64,000 nt of DNA from an uncultured Cellvibrio sp. (GCA_937958105.1 CALFXJ010000044.1:60382-124381), one strand, 5' to 3'. Counted from the first letter of the stretch, positions 17,757 through 27,154 are shown. Numbers and translations: made by a program. The notes: generated by a model from the letters alone, not told the origin.

Positions 17757-18215
17757 ATGACTGATAAACAGGTAACGGTTACAGACATCAGGCTTGCCGC
17801 TATGAACCTGCTGGCCATGCGCGAACATTCAGCCCGTGAATTGCAGCGTAAGCTAAGGCAGCGCTTTGATGATACTGCGTTAATAGCAGCAGCCATTGCT
17901 GGATTATCGACAGATAATCTCCAGAGCGACGAACGTTACACAGAAGCTTTTATCAGCATGCGGAAGCGTCAGGGTAAAGGACCGGTCCGCATCGCCTTGG
18001 AGTTAAAGGAAAAAGGTATCAGTGCAACCTTGATCGATACCTATCTTGATGCAGCCGACCCGGATTGGTTTGAGCTGGCCAGCGCAGAAAAGCAGAAGCG
18101 TTTTGGTGCAGCCGCCCCGGCCAACATGAAAGAGAAAGCACGACAGGTTCGCTTCCTTCAGTACCGAGGATTCACCCAGGCTCAGATTCTCGCTGCGATA
18201 CATGCTGGGGAGTGA
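17757..18215 (+). CDS. recX: Regulatory protein RecX
   Basis: RecX caps and limits RecA filaments and inhibits RecA ATPase and coprotease activity. The 152-residue protein consists of three-helix repeats: ALAMREHSARELQRKLRQR-like first repeat (LLAMREHSARELQRKL), then DERYTEAFISMRKRQGKGPVRI and the C-terminal VRFLQYRGFTQAQILAAI. ATG 17757 is chosen; an in-frame TTG at 17727 falls inside the preceding terminator. No strong ribosome binding site is seen. Usually directly behind recA; here separated by one gene. Confidence 0.92.
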   Translation: MTDKQVTVTDIRLAAMNLLAMREHSARELQRKLRQRFDDTALIAAAIAGLSTDNLQSDERYTEAFISMRKRQGKGPVRIALELKEKGISATLIDTYLDAADPDWFELASAEKQKRFGAAAPANMKEKARQVRFLQYRGFTQAQILAAIHAGE

Positions 18216-18486
18216 TCCCTGGCCTGGCCCACCAGGTCTTCGATGCCAGCCGGTAAACAAATGTGCACCACTGTAAACTATTGTTAACCGCGTAACGGTT
18301 GTTTCGACATCGGCGTATCTTCTAAATCACGGCAGCCCCGCTATCCTTCCTGTTCTCTATATGGATCAATGACTTGTGGTCCATCCACGTGCCGTGGAGC
18401 TTTTGCAATTCCGGCCGAAAGATGTGATAGAGTTTGCGCCAAAAAACATCCTGCCACTGGCAGATTCTGGGTACCTGAGAGAGACA

Positions 18487-19566
18487 ATGATGATGCGATT
18501 GCCTATGCCGGAAGCCATCTTATCTGGCTTTTTAATGATGTTTGCCGTACCGCTGCTGGCCCAGACTGCCAAGCCTGTCGATGTCATTGTTCAACGCGCA
18601 AGCTTGCAGCCTTTACAGAACCGTATTGAAGCTCTGGGCACTCTGCGAGCGAATGAATCTATCCGCTTGACCTCCAACGTTACCAAGACGGTGACTGACA
18701 TTAATTTTGACGATGGACAGCGTGTAAAAAAAGGCCAGGTATTGGTGGAGATGACCAGTGCGGAAGAGCGCGCACTATTAGACGAAGCGCGTATCACGGC
18801 CGAAGAAGCTCGGAAGCAGATGGAGCGGGTGCGTGCGCTGGTTGAAACCAAGGCCGCCTCACAATCGCTGCTGGACCAGCGGGTAAGAGAATATGAGTCG
18901 GCTCACGCCCGTTATCTGGCAATAAACGCCCGTTTAAAGGATCTACAGCTGGTTGCTCCCTTCAGTGGTGTGGTGGGGCTGCGCAACATCAGCGTAGGTG
19001 CACTGGTGTCCCCCGGCGATTTAATCACAACCATCAATGACGACAGCCGGATGAAGCTGGATTTTACGGTCCCGGAGCTCTACCTGCGCAGTCTGCGGGT
19101 AGACCTGCCCATCTCCGCCAGAAGCCGTGCGCTGGGTGACAAGGTTTTTGAAGGCAGGATATACAGCATTGATAACCAGATTGATCCAGTTACCCGCGCT
19201 ATCACCGTTCGCGCTCTGCTGCCTAATGATAACGGGGAGCTGAAGCAGGGGATGTTGATGAGTATTGATCTCTATGCAAATCAACGTGAGTCACTGGTGA
19301 TATCCGAGTCGGCGCTGGTTCCCATGGGCAGCAGTAATTTTGTCTTTGTGGTCGAGCTTCAGGATGATCAACAGGTGGTTGAGCGGCGACAGGTAACAAT
19401 TGGGCAACGGCTGCACGGTGCCGTGGAGATCCTCACCGGACTGGAAGTCGATGAAAAGGTGGTTACCCACGGGTTACAGAAAATCCGTAGCGGAACGCTG
19501 GTTAATATCACAGCTGAAGAAACCGGTGAGGAAACCCTGTCCGAACTGATCGATTCAGCGTCCTGA
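18487..19566 (+). CDS. RND efflux periplasmic adaptor (membrane fusion protein)
   Basis: Links an inner-membrane RND pump to an outer-membrane channel. From ATG 18487 (359 residues) there is a signal peptide (LSGFLMMFAVPLLAQ), then the split lipoyl/barrel-sandwich halves (VTDINFDDGQRVKKGQVLVE and LQLVAPFSGVVGLRNIS) flanking a coiled-coil hairpin with many Ala/Glu/Arg, then beta-barrel and membrane-proximal domains (IDPVTRAITVRA). An in-frame start at 18376 would place polar residues before the signal sequence and is rejected. The pump gene follows after 10 bp. No lipobox, so anchored as a free periplasmic protein. Substrate cannot be predicted. Confidence 0.92.
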   Translation: MMMRLPMPEAILSGFLMMFAVPLLAQTAKPVDVIVQRASLQPLQNRIEALGTLRANESIRLTSNVTKTVTDINFDDGQRVKKGQVLVEMTSAEERALLDEARITAEEARKQMERVRALVETKAASQSLLDQRVREYESAHARYLAINARLKDLQLVAPFSGVVGLRNISVGALVSPGDLITTINDDSRMKLDFTVPELYLRSLRVDLPISARSRALGDKVFEGRIYSIDNQIDPVTRAITVRALLPNDNGELKQGMLMSIDLYANQRESLVISESALVPMGSSNFVFVVELQDDQQVVERRQVTIGQRLHGAVEILTGLEVDEKVVTHGLQKIRSGTLVNITAEETGEETLSELIDSAS

Positions 19567-19576
19567 GGGTAAAGCG

Positions 19577-22500
19577 ATGTTACTCTCAGATACCTCAATC
19601 AAACGGCCGGTCTTCGCATCGGTTATCTCTATCCTGTTGGTTGCGTTTGGACTGGTTGCGTTCGAACGCCTGACCTTGCGTGAATACCCCGACATCGACC
19701 CTCCAGTGGTTTCTATCCGCACCGGTTATCCCGGTGCGGCAGCCAGCATTGTCGAAACCCGTATCACCAAAGTGATCGAAGACCGGATCTCTGGTGTCGA
19801 GGGGATTCGTTATATTGAGTCCACCAGTGAGAATGGCCGCTCCAACATCATTGTGCAGTTTGATGTGGGGCAGGATATGGATGCAGCAGCAAACGATATC
19901 CGTGACCGGGTCTCGCGCGTGCTGGGCAACCTGCCTCAGGAAGCTGACCCGCCGGAAGTTGAGAAGGTCAGCTCCGATGAGGATGTGATTCTCTGGTTCA
20001 ACTTCACCAGTGACAGCATGACGACTCCTGAACTCTCTGATTACGCGCAGCGTTATCTAGTAGATCGTTTCTCAGTGGTGGATGGTGTGGCCCGGGTGCG
20101 CATCGGGGGTGAGAAACGTTACGCCATGCGTATCTGGCTTGATCGCCGTGAACTGGCGGCGCGCAATCTGACGGTGAACGATGTTGAAGATGCCCTGCGA
20201 GCTGAAAACATTGAACTGCCAGCGGGCAGTATCGAATCAGCAGATCGTCAGTTTACGGTGCGGATGGCTCGTAATTATCTTACCGCCGATGACTTTGCCC
20301 GCCTTGCGATCCATCGCGGCGCAGATGGCTATTTAATTCGCCTGGGCGATGTCGCACGGGTGGAAAAAGGCACCGAAGAAGATCGCAACCTGTTCCGCGG
20401 TAACGGCGTTAATCAGGTAGGCATTGGTATCAGTAAACAGTCCACAGCAAACACCATTGACGTTGCGCGCGGCGTAAAAGCAGAGCGTGACCGCATTGTG
20501 GCTAATCTACCTGAGGGAATGGGCATTGAGGATAGCTACGACAGTTCGATCTTTATCGAACGGGCTATCGAAGAAGTTTATCTCACTCTCGGGATTGCCA
20601 TCTTTCTGGTGGTACTGGTTATCTACCTGTTTCTTGGCAGTATCCGGGCCATGCTGGTGCCGGCGGTGGCCGTACCGGTATCCATCATCTCAACATTCAC
20701 TGTGCTCGCAGTTTTAGGTTTTTCTGTCAATATGCTGACGCTGCTGGCACTGGTACTCGCCATCGGCCTCGTTGTAGATGACGCGATTGTGGTGCTGGAA
20801 AATATCGTGCGTCATATGGAAGAGAAGAATAAGCCGCCGTTGCTGGCCGCTTTTGACGGCGCGCGCGAAGTGGGTTTCGCGGTGATCGCAACCACCCTGG
20901 TGTTGATTGCGATCTTTGTGCCCATTGTTTTTCTGAAAGGCGATATCGGCCGACTCTTTTCTGAGTTCGCTATCACCATGGCGGCGTCCGTGGCGTTTTC
21001 ATCCTTGATTGCTTTGACGCTTTCTCCGATGCTGGCTTCTCAGTTTCTCAAGCGCAACGATCATAAAAATAAAATGGTCGACAAGATCAACGAGTGGACC
21101 ATGTGTCTGCGGCATTACTATACCCGGGCGATCAATGCCTGTCTGAAACGCAGTAAACTGGTGGTGGTGATATTTGCATTGCTGTTGCTGTCCACGTTTT
21201 TGCTGTCTCATTTGATTCCTTCCGAATATGCTCCCCGCGAAGACCGCGGAACCTTCTTTGTAATGGTTAACGGACCAGAAGGAGCGAGCTTTGCGTACAT
21301 GGAAGAGTACATGAACGAAATTGAAGAGCGGATGATGGAATACGTCGAGGCAGGGGAGATCAATCGTTTGATGGTTCGCTCGCCCCGGTCTTTTGGCACA
21401 GCTGAAAACTTCAACTCGGGTATCATCATTGCGGTATTGAATGACTGGAGTCAACGGCGTAACGCTTTTGAGGTGATGGATGAAATTCGCCAGAAACTCA
21501 GCGATCTGCCTGGTGTAACGGCGGCGCCGGTGATGCGTCAGGGATTCGGCTCGCAGACGCAGAAGCCGGTGCAGTTTGTCATCGGTGGCGGCTCCTATAA
21601 CGAGCTGGCGGAGTGGCGCGACATCATGCTGGAGCAAATTGAAGCCAGCAATCCCGGTCTTGAAAGTATCGATTGGGACTATAAGGAAACCAAACCACAG
21701 GTTGAAGTGATCATCGACACCAATCGCGCGGCTGATCTGGGTGTAAGTGTAAGCAATATAGGACGCACACTGGAAACCATGTTGGGATCGCGTCGGGTCA
21801 CTACGTACATTGATGATGGTGAAGAATATGATCTGATTCTCCAGGGGGAGCGCGATGAGCAGCGCACCACGACCAGCCTTGAAAATATGTATGTGCGTTC
21901 AGAGCGCTCTGGTGAATTGATTCCTCTGGCAAACCTGGTGCAGTTACGGGAAATGGCCGATGCCAGCCGATTGAATCGCTACAACCGGGTTCGCTCGTTA
22001 ACGATCGAAGCCAACCTTGCCGGGAATCTCGCACTGGGTGATGCACTTGATTACCTGAACGGACTGGTAAGGGAGCACCTGCCGGATACGGCGGTGGTGG
22101 ATTACAAAGGCCTGTCGCGGGACTTCCAGACGGCAGGCAGCTCGGTCATGTTTATCTTTCTGCTGGGTATCCTGATTACCTTTCTGGTCCTTGCCGCGCA
22201 GTTTGAAAGTTATGTTCACCCCTTCGTGATTATGCTGACCGTTCCTCTGGCAATTCTGGGGGGGATGCTGGGTCTGTATATCACGGGTAATTCATTCAAT
22301 CTGTACTCCCAGATCGGCTTGATCATGCTGATCGGCCTGGCAGCAAAGAACGGTATTCTGATCGTTGAGTTTGTTAATCAGTTGCGTGATCGTGGGGTGG
22401 ATTTCCATCAGGCATTGCTGGAAGCTGCCTCGGCGCGGTTGCGTCCAATCCTGATGACCAGCCTCACGGCTGTAGCCGGAGCCATTCCGCTGGTTATCTC

Positions 22501-22711
22501 CAGTGGAGCCGGTTCTGAGACGCGGTTTGTGATCGGGATTGTGGTCATCTTTGGGGTAATGCTCGCAACGATCCTTACCTTGTTTGTTGTGCCGGTTGCC
22601 TACAGTCTCCTGGCCCGTAACACCGGTTCGCCAGGCGATGTCAGTCGCAAGCTGCAGGAGGATCACGAAGCGTACTATCAAAAGCCGACAATCCGGCCGA
22701 ATGAGACCTGA
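19577..22711 (+). CDS. RND-family (HAE1-type) efflux pump permease
   Basis: Inner-membrane proton-driven transporter of 1044 residues, the size of AcrB-type pumps. It has the N-terminal membrane start (SIKRPVFASVISILLVAFG), two large periplasmic loops and 12 membrane segments in two halves. The proton-relay motif with adjacent aspartates is GLVVDDAIVVLENIVRHM, near residue 400; ATTLVLIAIFVPIVFLKG and the C-terminal QIGLIMLIGLAAKNGILIVE are family hallmarks. GAGGG ends at the adaptor stop and gives a good site for this ATG. No outer-membrane factor gene is nearby, so a TolC-like partner encoded elsewhere is likely. Confidence 0.95.
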   Translation: MLLSDTSIKRPVFASVISILLVAFGLVAFERLTLREYPDIDPPVVSIRTGYPGAAASIVETRITKVIEDRISGVEGIRYIESTSENGRSNIIVQFDVGQDMDAAANDIRDRVSRVLGNLPQEADPPEVEKVSSDEDVILWFNFTSDSMTTPELSDYAQRYLVDRFSVVDGVARVRIGGEKRYAMRIWLDRRELAARNLTVNDVEDALRAENIELPAGSIESADRQFTVRMARNYLTADDFARLAIHRGADGYLIRLGDVARVEKGTEEDRNLFRGNGVNQVGIGISKQSTANTIDVARGVKAERDRIVANLPEGMGIEDSYDSSIFIERAIEEVYLTLGIAIFLVVLVIYLFLGSIRAMLVPAVAVPVSIISTFTVLAVLGFSVNMLTLLALVLAIGLVVDDAIVVLENIVRHMEEKNKPPLLAAFDGAREVGFAVIATTLVLIAIFVPIVFLKGDIGRLFSEFAITMAASVAFSSLIALTLSPMLASQFLKRNDHKNKMVDKINEWTMCLRHYYTRAINACLKRSKLVVVIFALLLLSTFLLSHLIPSEYAPREDRGTFFVMVNGPEGASFAYMEEYMNEIEERMMEYVEAGEINRLMVRSPRSFGTAENFNSGIIIAVLNDWSQRRNAFEVMDEIRQKLSDLPGVTAAPVMRQGFGSQTQKPVQFVIGGGSYNELAEWRDIMLEQIEASNPGLESIDWDYKETKPQVEVIIDTNRAADLGVSVSNIGRTLETMLGSRRVTTYIDDGEEYDLILQGERDEQRTTTSLENMYVRSERSGELIPLANLVQLREMADASRLNRYNRVRSLTIEANLAGNLALGDALDYLNGLVREHLPDTAVVDYKGLSRDFQTAGSSVMFIFLLGILITFLVLAAQFESYVHPFVIMLTVPLAILGGMLGLYITGNSFNLYSQIGLIMLIGLAAKNGILIVEFVNQLRDRGVDFHQALLEAASARLRPILMTSLTAVAGAIPLVISSGAGSETRFVIGIVVIFGVMLATILTLFVVPVAYSLLARNTGSPGDVSRKLQEDHEAYYQKPTIRPNET

Positions 22712-22752
22712 AAAAACTAACAAGCCTGAAAAAACAAAAAAGAGAGAGACTT

Positions 22753-23445
22753 ATGACATCAACCATAATAAAAACCCTTTTTTTATGTTCGGTGCTGACC
22801 GCTGCAGGGTGCGCCAGCCAGCCGCAACAGCATCTCTGGCGGATTGATTCATTGGAGCGGGTGGCGGGTCTGCCCGTGGCGGTCCAGGGTGATCCGCAGC
22901 TGGTGGACACGGCCTATGGTAAAGCCGTCATGTTTGATGGCGACGGGGATCGTTTACTGGTGGACAACAATCCACTAGATGGAGCCAGCGAATTCACCAT
23001 CGAAATTATCTTCAAGCCCAGCGATGTCTATCCGAATAATCCTGAGCCGCGCTTTTTTCATATAGAAGCCCCGGATAATCCCAATCGCCGGATCACCATT
23101 GAGCTGCGTCTGAACGATCAGCATCAATGGTATCTGGATACCTATATCAAGTCGGAGTTGTCACAGTACACCTTGATTGACTCCAGTCTGGTGCATCCAA
23201 CGGAGCAATGGGCTCACGCTGCCATGACTTACAAGGATCGCCAGTTCACGGCTTATGTAAATGGAAAGCGGGAATTATCTGCAGCAGTCGATTACCTGCC
23301 TATTGCCAGTACCGGTAAGACTTCCATCGGTGCGCGGATGAATGAGGTGCATTGGTTTAACGGAGCTATATTGGCTGCGCGTATCACCCACCGGGTATTA
23401 TCACCTGCTGAGTTTCTACGGCTTGAAGATCTGGCGGTAGACTAA
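22753..23445 (+). CDS. LamG/concanavalin-like lipoprotein
   Basis: A 230-residue probable lipoprotein with signal TLFLCSVLTAAGC (lipobox LTAAGC-type). The mature part looks like a single LamG-like jelly-roll domain: GKAVMFDGDGDRLLVDNN, FTIEIIFKPSD, WAHAAMTYKDRQFTAYVNG and LAARITHRVLSPAEF follow the usual order of strands. LamG domains often bind carbohydrate or protein ligands; the ligand here is unknown. It lies 41 bp after the RND pump gene in the same direction and before a terminator, so it is probably part of the same transcript. Confidence 0.85.
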   Translation: MTSTIIKTLFLCSVLTAAGCASQPQQHLWRIDSLERVAGLPVAVQGDPQLVDTAYGKAVMFDGDGDRLLVDNNPLDGASEFTIEIIFKPSDVYPNNPEPRFFHIEAPDNPNRRITIELRLNDQHQWYLDTYIKSELSQYTLIDSSLVHPTEQWAHAAMTYKDRQFTAYVNGKRELSAAVDYLPIASTGKTSIGARMNEVHWFNGAILAARITHRVLSPAEFLRLEDLAVD

Positions 23446-23451
23446 CCTGAT

Positions 23452-23487
23452 AAAAAAACGGTTCATCCCACAAGATGAACCGTTTTT
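23452..23487 (+). terminator. Bidirectional terminator between the LamG gene and proS
   Basis: AACGGTTCATC (23457-23467) pairs with GATGAACCGTT (23474-23484), flanked by A and T runs, so it can serve both the rightward lipoprotein gene and leftward proS. Confidence 0.9.
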
Positions 23488-23499
23488 CGTGCGGCTTTA

Positions 23500-25227
23500 T
23501 CAGCGTTGAATTTTCTGTCTCAGGAAATTCACAATCGTATCGACCGGCAATTCCAGTTTGTCAGCGTCACGGCGGCCTTTGTATTCCACCGTGCCGCTCT
23601 CCAGTCCGCGATCACCCACCACGATCCGGTGCGGAATACCCATCAACTCTGTATTAGCCAGCATCACACCCAGGCGTGCTTTCTCATCATCCATGTACAG
23701 CACATCAATACCCGCTGCCTGCAGCTCGGCATAAAGTGCTTCGCATTTCTCGGCTACCGCGGGTGACTTGCTGATATTGATCGGAATCAAGGCGACATGG
23801 AAAGGCGCGATGGAATCCGGCCAGATAATTCCGTTTTCGTCGTAGTTCTGCTCAATGGCGGCTGCGACTACCCGGGTCACGCCAATGCCATAGCAACCCA
23901 TGATCATGGTTTGTTCTTTACCGTTCTCATCCAGTACGCGGGCTTTCAGAGCTTCAGAATACTTGGTGCCCAACTGGAAGATATGACCCACTTCGATACC
24001 GCGCTTGATATCCAGTGTGCCTTTGCCATCCGGGCTTGGGTCACCGGCCACCACGTTGCGGATATCCGCAACCATGGGTACATGCAGATCCCGCTCCCAG
24101 TTCACGCCGGTTAAATGGAAACCGTCTTTGTTGGCGCCGCAGACAAAATCGGCCAGATGAGCGGCAGCGTGATCGACGATCACAGGAATCTGTAATCCAA
24201 CCGGACCAATGGAGCCCAGGCCAACGCCTAACTCAGCCTTAATCCGGGCTTCCGGTGCAAAGGTGAGCGGTGCAGCAATGCCCGTCAACTTCTCAGCCTT
24301 GATGTCATTGAGTTCGTGATCGCCGCGCAGGACCAGCGCTACCAAGGGCTGTTCTTTCCCGGTCTCTGCTTCACCCAGGACGATCAGCGTCTTGACGACC
24401 TGCGACGGCGACACCTTAAGGAAGCTGCTGACTTCTTCGATGGTGTGCTGGCCGGGCGTGGCCACTTCATGAAGCAGCTGGCTTGGGGCTGGGCGGCGCT
24501 CAGCTGGTGGCAAGGCTTCGGCCTTTTCAATGTTGGCTGCGTAATCGCTGTCGCTGCTGAAGGCGATAGCATCTTCACCGCTGGCAGCCAGCACGTGAAA
24601 CTCATGGGAGAAGGCGCCACCGATAGATCCAGTATCCGCCAGCACCGGGCGGAAGGCCAATCCGATGCGGCTGAAGATATTGCAGTAAGTACGATGCATG
24701 ACCTCGTAGGTTTCCTGCAGGGATTCCTGAGTCAGATGGAAAGAATAAGCATCTTTCATGATGAATTCCCGCGACCGCATTACACCGAAGCGCGGGCGGA
24801 TTTCATCGCGGAATTTGGTCTGAATCTGATAAAAGTTCGCTGGCAGTTGCTTGTAGCTGTTCAACTCGTTGCGAATCAGATCGGTGATCACTTCTTCGTG
24901 AGTCGGACCGAGGCAGAAAGGGCGGTCGTGGCGGTCGTTTATCCGCAGCAATTCCGGACCGTACTGCTCCCAGCGCCCCGATTCCATCCACAGTTCGGCA
25001 GGCTGCACGACCGGCATCAGTACTTCCTGTGCACCGGATTTATCCATCTCTTCGCGGATGATCCGCTCTACCTTGCGCAGTACACGCAGTCCCAGCGGCA
25101 GCCAGGTGTAGAGGCCAGAGGCGAGTTTACGAATCATGCCGGCGCGCAGCATCAGCTGATGACTGATGACTTCTGCATCGGCGGGCGTTTCTTTAAGGGT
25201 GGCGATTAAAAAACGGGTAGCGCGCAT
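23500..25227 (-). CDS. proS: Prolyl-tRNA synthetase (bacterial type)
   Basis: Charges tRNA-Pro with proline. Class II synthetase of 575 residues. Motif 1 and 2 regions are visible (GLYTWLPLGLRVLRKVERII, then FRDEIRPRFGVMRSREFIMK). An editing insertion domain of the YbaK/INS type follows (roughly residues 225-400, with TFAPEARIKAELGVGLGSIG), which clears misactivated alanine. Motif 3 is in MGCYGIGVTRVVAAAIEQ, and the anticodon-binding domain is at the C terminus. Leftward single gene with its own terminator. Confidence 0.97.
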   Translation of the reverse strand: MRATRFLIATLKETPADAEVISHQLMLRAGMIRKLASGLYTWLPLGLRVLRKVERIIREEMDKSGAQEVLMPVVQPAELWMESGRWEQYGPELLRINDRHDRPFCLGPTHEEVITDLIRNELNSYKQLPANFYQIQTKFRDEIRPRFGVMRSREFIMKDAYSFHLTQESLQETYEVMHRTYCNIFSRIGLAFRPVLADTGSIGGAFSHEFHVLAASGEDAIAFSSDSDYAANIEKAEALPPAERRPAPSQLLHEVATPGQHTIEEVSSFLKVSPSQVVKTLIVLGEAETGKEQPLVALVLRGDHELNDIKAEKLTGIAAPLTFAPEARIKAELGVGLGSIGPVGLQIPVIVDHAAAHLADFVCGANKDGFHLTGVNWERDLHVPMVADIRNVVAGDPSPDGKGTLDIKRGIEVGHIFQLGTKYSEALKARVLDENGKEQTMIMGCYGIGVTRVVAAAIEQNYDENGIIWPDSIAPFHVALIPINISKSPAVAEKCEALYAELQAAGIDVLYMDDEKARLGVMLANTELMGIPHRIVVGDRGLESGTVEYKGRRDADKLELPVDTIVNFLRQKIQR

Positions 25228-25465
25228 AATAAGGCTTCTTATTCAGTGGCTGTACGAGGATGATAACTGTCAATCCCGATGTGCGGAGAACCTGACGCAG
25301 CGACACGTGTCTTATGCCGTGCGGCCGCGCGGACAATCATCCTGGCACTCGGGTTCAAAGCCGCTTATTCTACGGTGCTTGATGCGCGCGGTACAGGAGG
25401 CATCTTCACAGATTCGCCGTTTTATGCGGCGCCAGGATTTCAAACTTCGTTAAAAGGTAATTGCC

Positions 25466-25900
25466 ATGTTTGAACTTCATCCCCGACTCGCTCAGGATAC
25501 GGTAACCGTCGGACGTTTTACGCTATCCCTTCTGCTGTTGAGCAAAGATGCCAACTATCCCTGGTGCATCCTGGTTCCTGAGCGTGAAGATGTATACGAG
25601 ATTCATCATCTGAGCGAAGAGGATCAACTGCAGCTGATACGGGAGTCCTGTCGTCTGTCAGAAGTTATGACCAGCCTGTTCGATGCACACAAGATGAACG
25701 TGGCGGCGTTAGGTAATGTGGTGCGCCAGCTGCATATTCACCATATTGCGCGCTTTCCTGATGACCCTGCATGGCCTCAACCCATCTGGGGCAAGGTTAA
25801 TCAGGTGGATTATTCGCCTGAAGAGCTTCAGGATCGCATCAAACGCCTGCAGAATGCGCTGGTCGGGGAAGGATTTGAAATCATTCGCCCGTCGATGTGA
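25466..25900 (+). CDS. HIT-domain protein
   Basis: Small (144 residues) cytoplasmic protein of the histidine-triad superfamily, nucleotide-binding hydrolases or transferases such as diadenosine tetraphosphate hydrolases. The histidine cluster is QLHIHHIAR, a slight variant of the HxHxHxx triad, preceded by MNVAALGNVVRQ. A conserved tail PDDPAWPQPIWG is typical of the gammaproteobacterial subfamily. AAAGGT lies 8 nt before the ATG. Actual substrate unknown. Gene stands alone between proS and the HU-like gene and ends in a bidirectional terminator. Confidence 0.88.
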   Translation: MFELHPRLAQDTVTVGRFTLSLLLLSKDANYPWCILVPEREDVYEIHHLSEEDQLQLIRESCRLSEVMTSLFDAHKMNVAALGNVVRQLHIHHIARFPDDPAWPQPIWGKVNQVDYSPEELQDRIKRLQNALVGEGFEIIRPSM

Positions 25901-25920
25901 CCGCTATCGAGTTGCCCATA

Positions 25921-25951
25921 ACAAAAAACCCCGCCAAGCGGGGTTTTTTGT
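25921..25951 (+). terminator. Bidirectional terminator between HIT and HU-like genes
   Basis: ACAAAAAACCCCGC (25921-25934) and its exact complement (25938-25951) surround CAA. A and T runs on the two sides allow function in both directions. Convergent genes end on each side. Confidence 0.9.
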
Positions 25952-25969
25952 TACTGAAGAAGACTGGTA

Positions 25970-26398
25970 TTAAAGTGCCATTTCTTTCAGTTTTTTCAGC
26001 GGACGCACTTTAACGGAAGTGCTGGCTGGTTTGGCTTTGAACATAACTTCTTCGCCAGTGAAGGGATTGATACCTTTGCGTGCTTTGGTAGCAGGCTTCT
26101 TCACAGTGGTGATCTTCAACAGGCCAGGCAGTACAAATTCGCCTACACCTTTTTTCTTGACGTGACCTTCGATGATGTTGGTCAGTTCGTCCAGTACCGC
26201 TTGAACTTGCTTTTTGCTCAGTTCAGTCGCTTCGGCAATCTGCGTCAGCATCTGGGTTTTGTTCTGACGCTCTGCGATGGGTTTAACAGTTGCCGGAGCA
26301 GCTTTTTTAGCCGGCGCTTTGGCTTTGGCAGGTGCTTTTTTTGCAGCAGGCTTGGCTGCAGCTTTGGCTGGTTTTGCGGCTGGTTTTTTAGCGGCCAT
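25970..26398 (-). CDS. HU-family DNA-binding protein with a lysine/alanine-rich histone-H1-like tail
   Basis: Nucleoid-associated protein of 142 residues. Residues 1-40 are almost only Ala, Lys and Pro (AAKKPAAKPAKAAAK and similar repeats), like eukaryotic H1 tails and the AlgP/HctA group. The rest is an HU/IHF fold: NKTQMLTQIAEATELSKKQV, VGEFVLPGLLKIT and the arm with KARKGINPFTGEEVMFKAKP. ATG 26398 is preferred over 26422 because AGGA is 7 nt upstream of it. The tail probably adds non-specific DNA or RNA contacts; a role in chromosome compaction or regulation is inference. Confidence 0.88.
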   Translation of the reverse strand: MAAKKPAAKPAKAAAKPAAKKAPAKAKAPAKKAAPATVKPIAERQNKTQMLTQIAEATELSKKQVQAVLDELTNIIEGHVKKKGVGEFVLPGLLKITTVKKPATKARKGINPFTGEEVMFKAKPASTSVKVRPLKKLKEMAL

Positions 26399-26640
26399 AT
26401 TGGTTTCCTGTTGATTATTCATTAAAGCATACAGCGACTGACTGTACGCAATTTAAGGGTTGAATCGAAATACCTGACCATTGTTTAAACAGAAAGTTTT
26501 ATCGACTGGGTCTTCCAAAACCCCTGTTTTTATAGGCTTAAACAGCCCACCACAAAGGTTGACGCTATATATATAGTATAAAAATTGAATCGGCAACAAA
26601 AAACTAAAGGGTTTTCCGAAAAAAATTACGGCTTTCTTTA

Positions 26641-27141
26641 TCAGATATGGAGCAGCTGGAGGTCGGGTTCGGGCTCGGCGTAATTCCAAAGATACTCATA
26701 GGTTTCGCGCAACCGCTTTACTTCCACTGTCGCCGCATAGTTGGCGAAGCCGCGGTAAACCAGATCATCATTCTTGTACAGCAAAGCATCGTTGTCGCGC
26801 AGCATAAAACCCATATCGGTATTTTCCGGCTGTCGGGTGAGCCTGCGCAGGAGAACCTTGCTGGATAGACGCTGGGACAGTCGCGCGAGCTTATGACCGC
26901 GTTCAATCAAGGGTTTAGTGTTCTTGACCAGGATATGCACTTGAGCAAAACGGCTGTTACGAACCAGTTGGGAGAGCGCGTCGACGAAGGCTTCCTGATC
27001 ATAGACGGGCGGGTCCAGATCAGTGCTGAGGATGCCGATATACCGGCGGGCTTCCTGGGCAAGTGTCACTGCATGAGTCTGAAAATCACTGCAGTCTTCC
27101 AGCAGAATGAGTTGATCGCTGACGGCGGACACCCGGCTCAT
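26641..27141 (-). CDS. Conserved protein of unknown function (DUF7931/PLD-like pattern)
   Basis: 166 residues from the ATG at 27141, with AAGGGGG 5 nt upstream. No signal or membrane segment. The order of features, a strand ending ILSTDLDPPVYD, a helix EAFVDALSQLVRN, a strand VHILVKNTKPLIERGHKLA and a C-terminal MLRDNDALLYKN, resembles half of a phospholipase-D fold with an HxK-like element (GHKLARL). The name DUF7931 is from memory and tentative. It follows the GNAT gene by 13 bp and is the last gene of a roxA-GNAT-unknown operon; I see no clear function. Confidence 0.7.
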   Translation of the reverse strand: MSRVSAVSDQLILLEDCSDFQTHAVTLAQEARRYIGILSTDLDPPVYDQEAFVDALSQLVRNSRFAQVHILVKNTKPLIERGHKLARLSQRLSSKVLLRRLTRQPENTDMGFMLRDNDALLYKNDDLVYRGFANYAATVEVKRLRETYEYLWNYAEPEPDLQLLHI

Positions 27142-27154
27142 GTTGACCCCCTTG

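Noticed and set aside
24316..25209. 297-codon + strand open frame
   Set aside because: Shadow of proS on the opposite strand; no domain or ribosome binding site.
26565..26576. CTATATATATAG palindrome upstream of the HU-like gene
   Set aside because: Could be a -10-like or simple AT repeat; no consistent -35 spacing on either strand, so no promoter was called.
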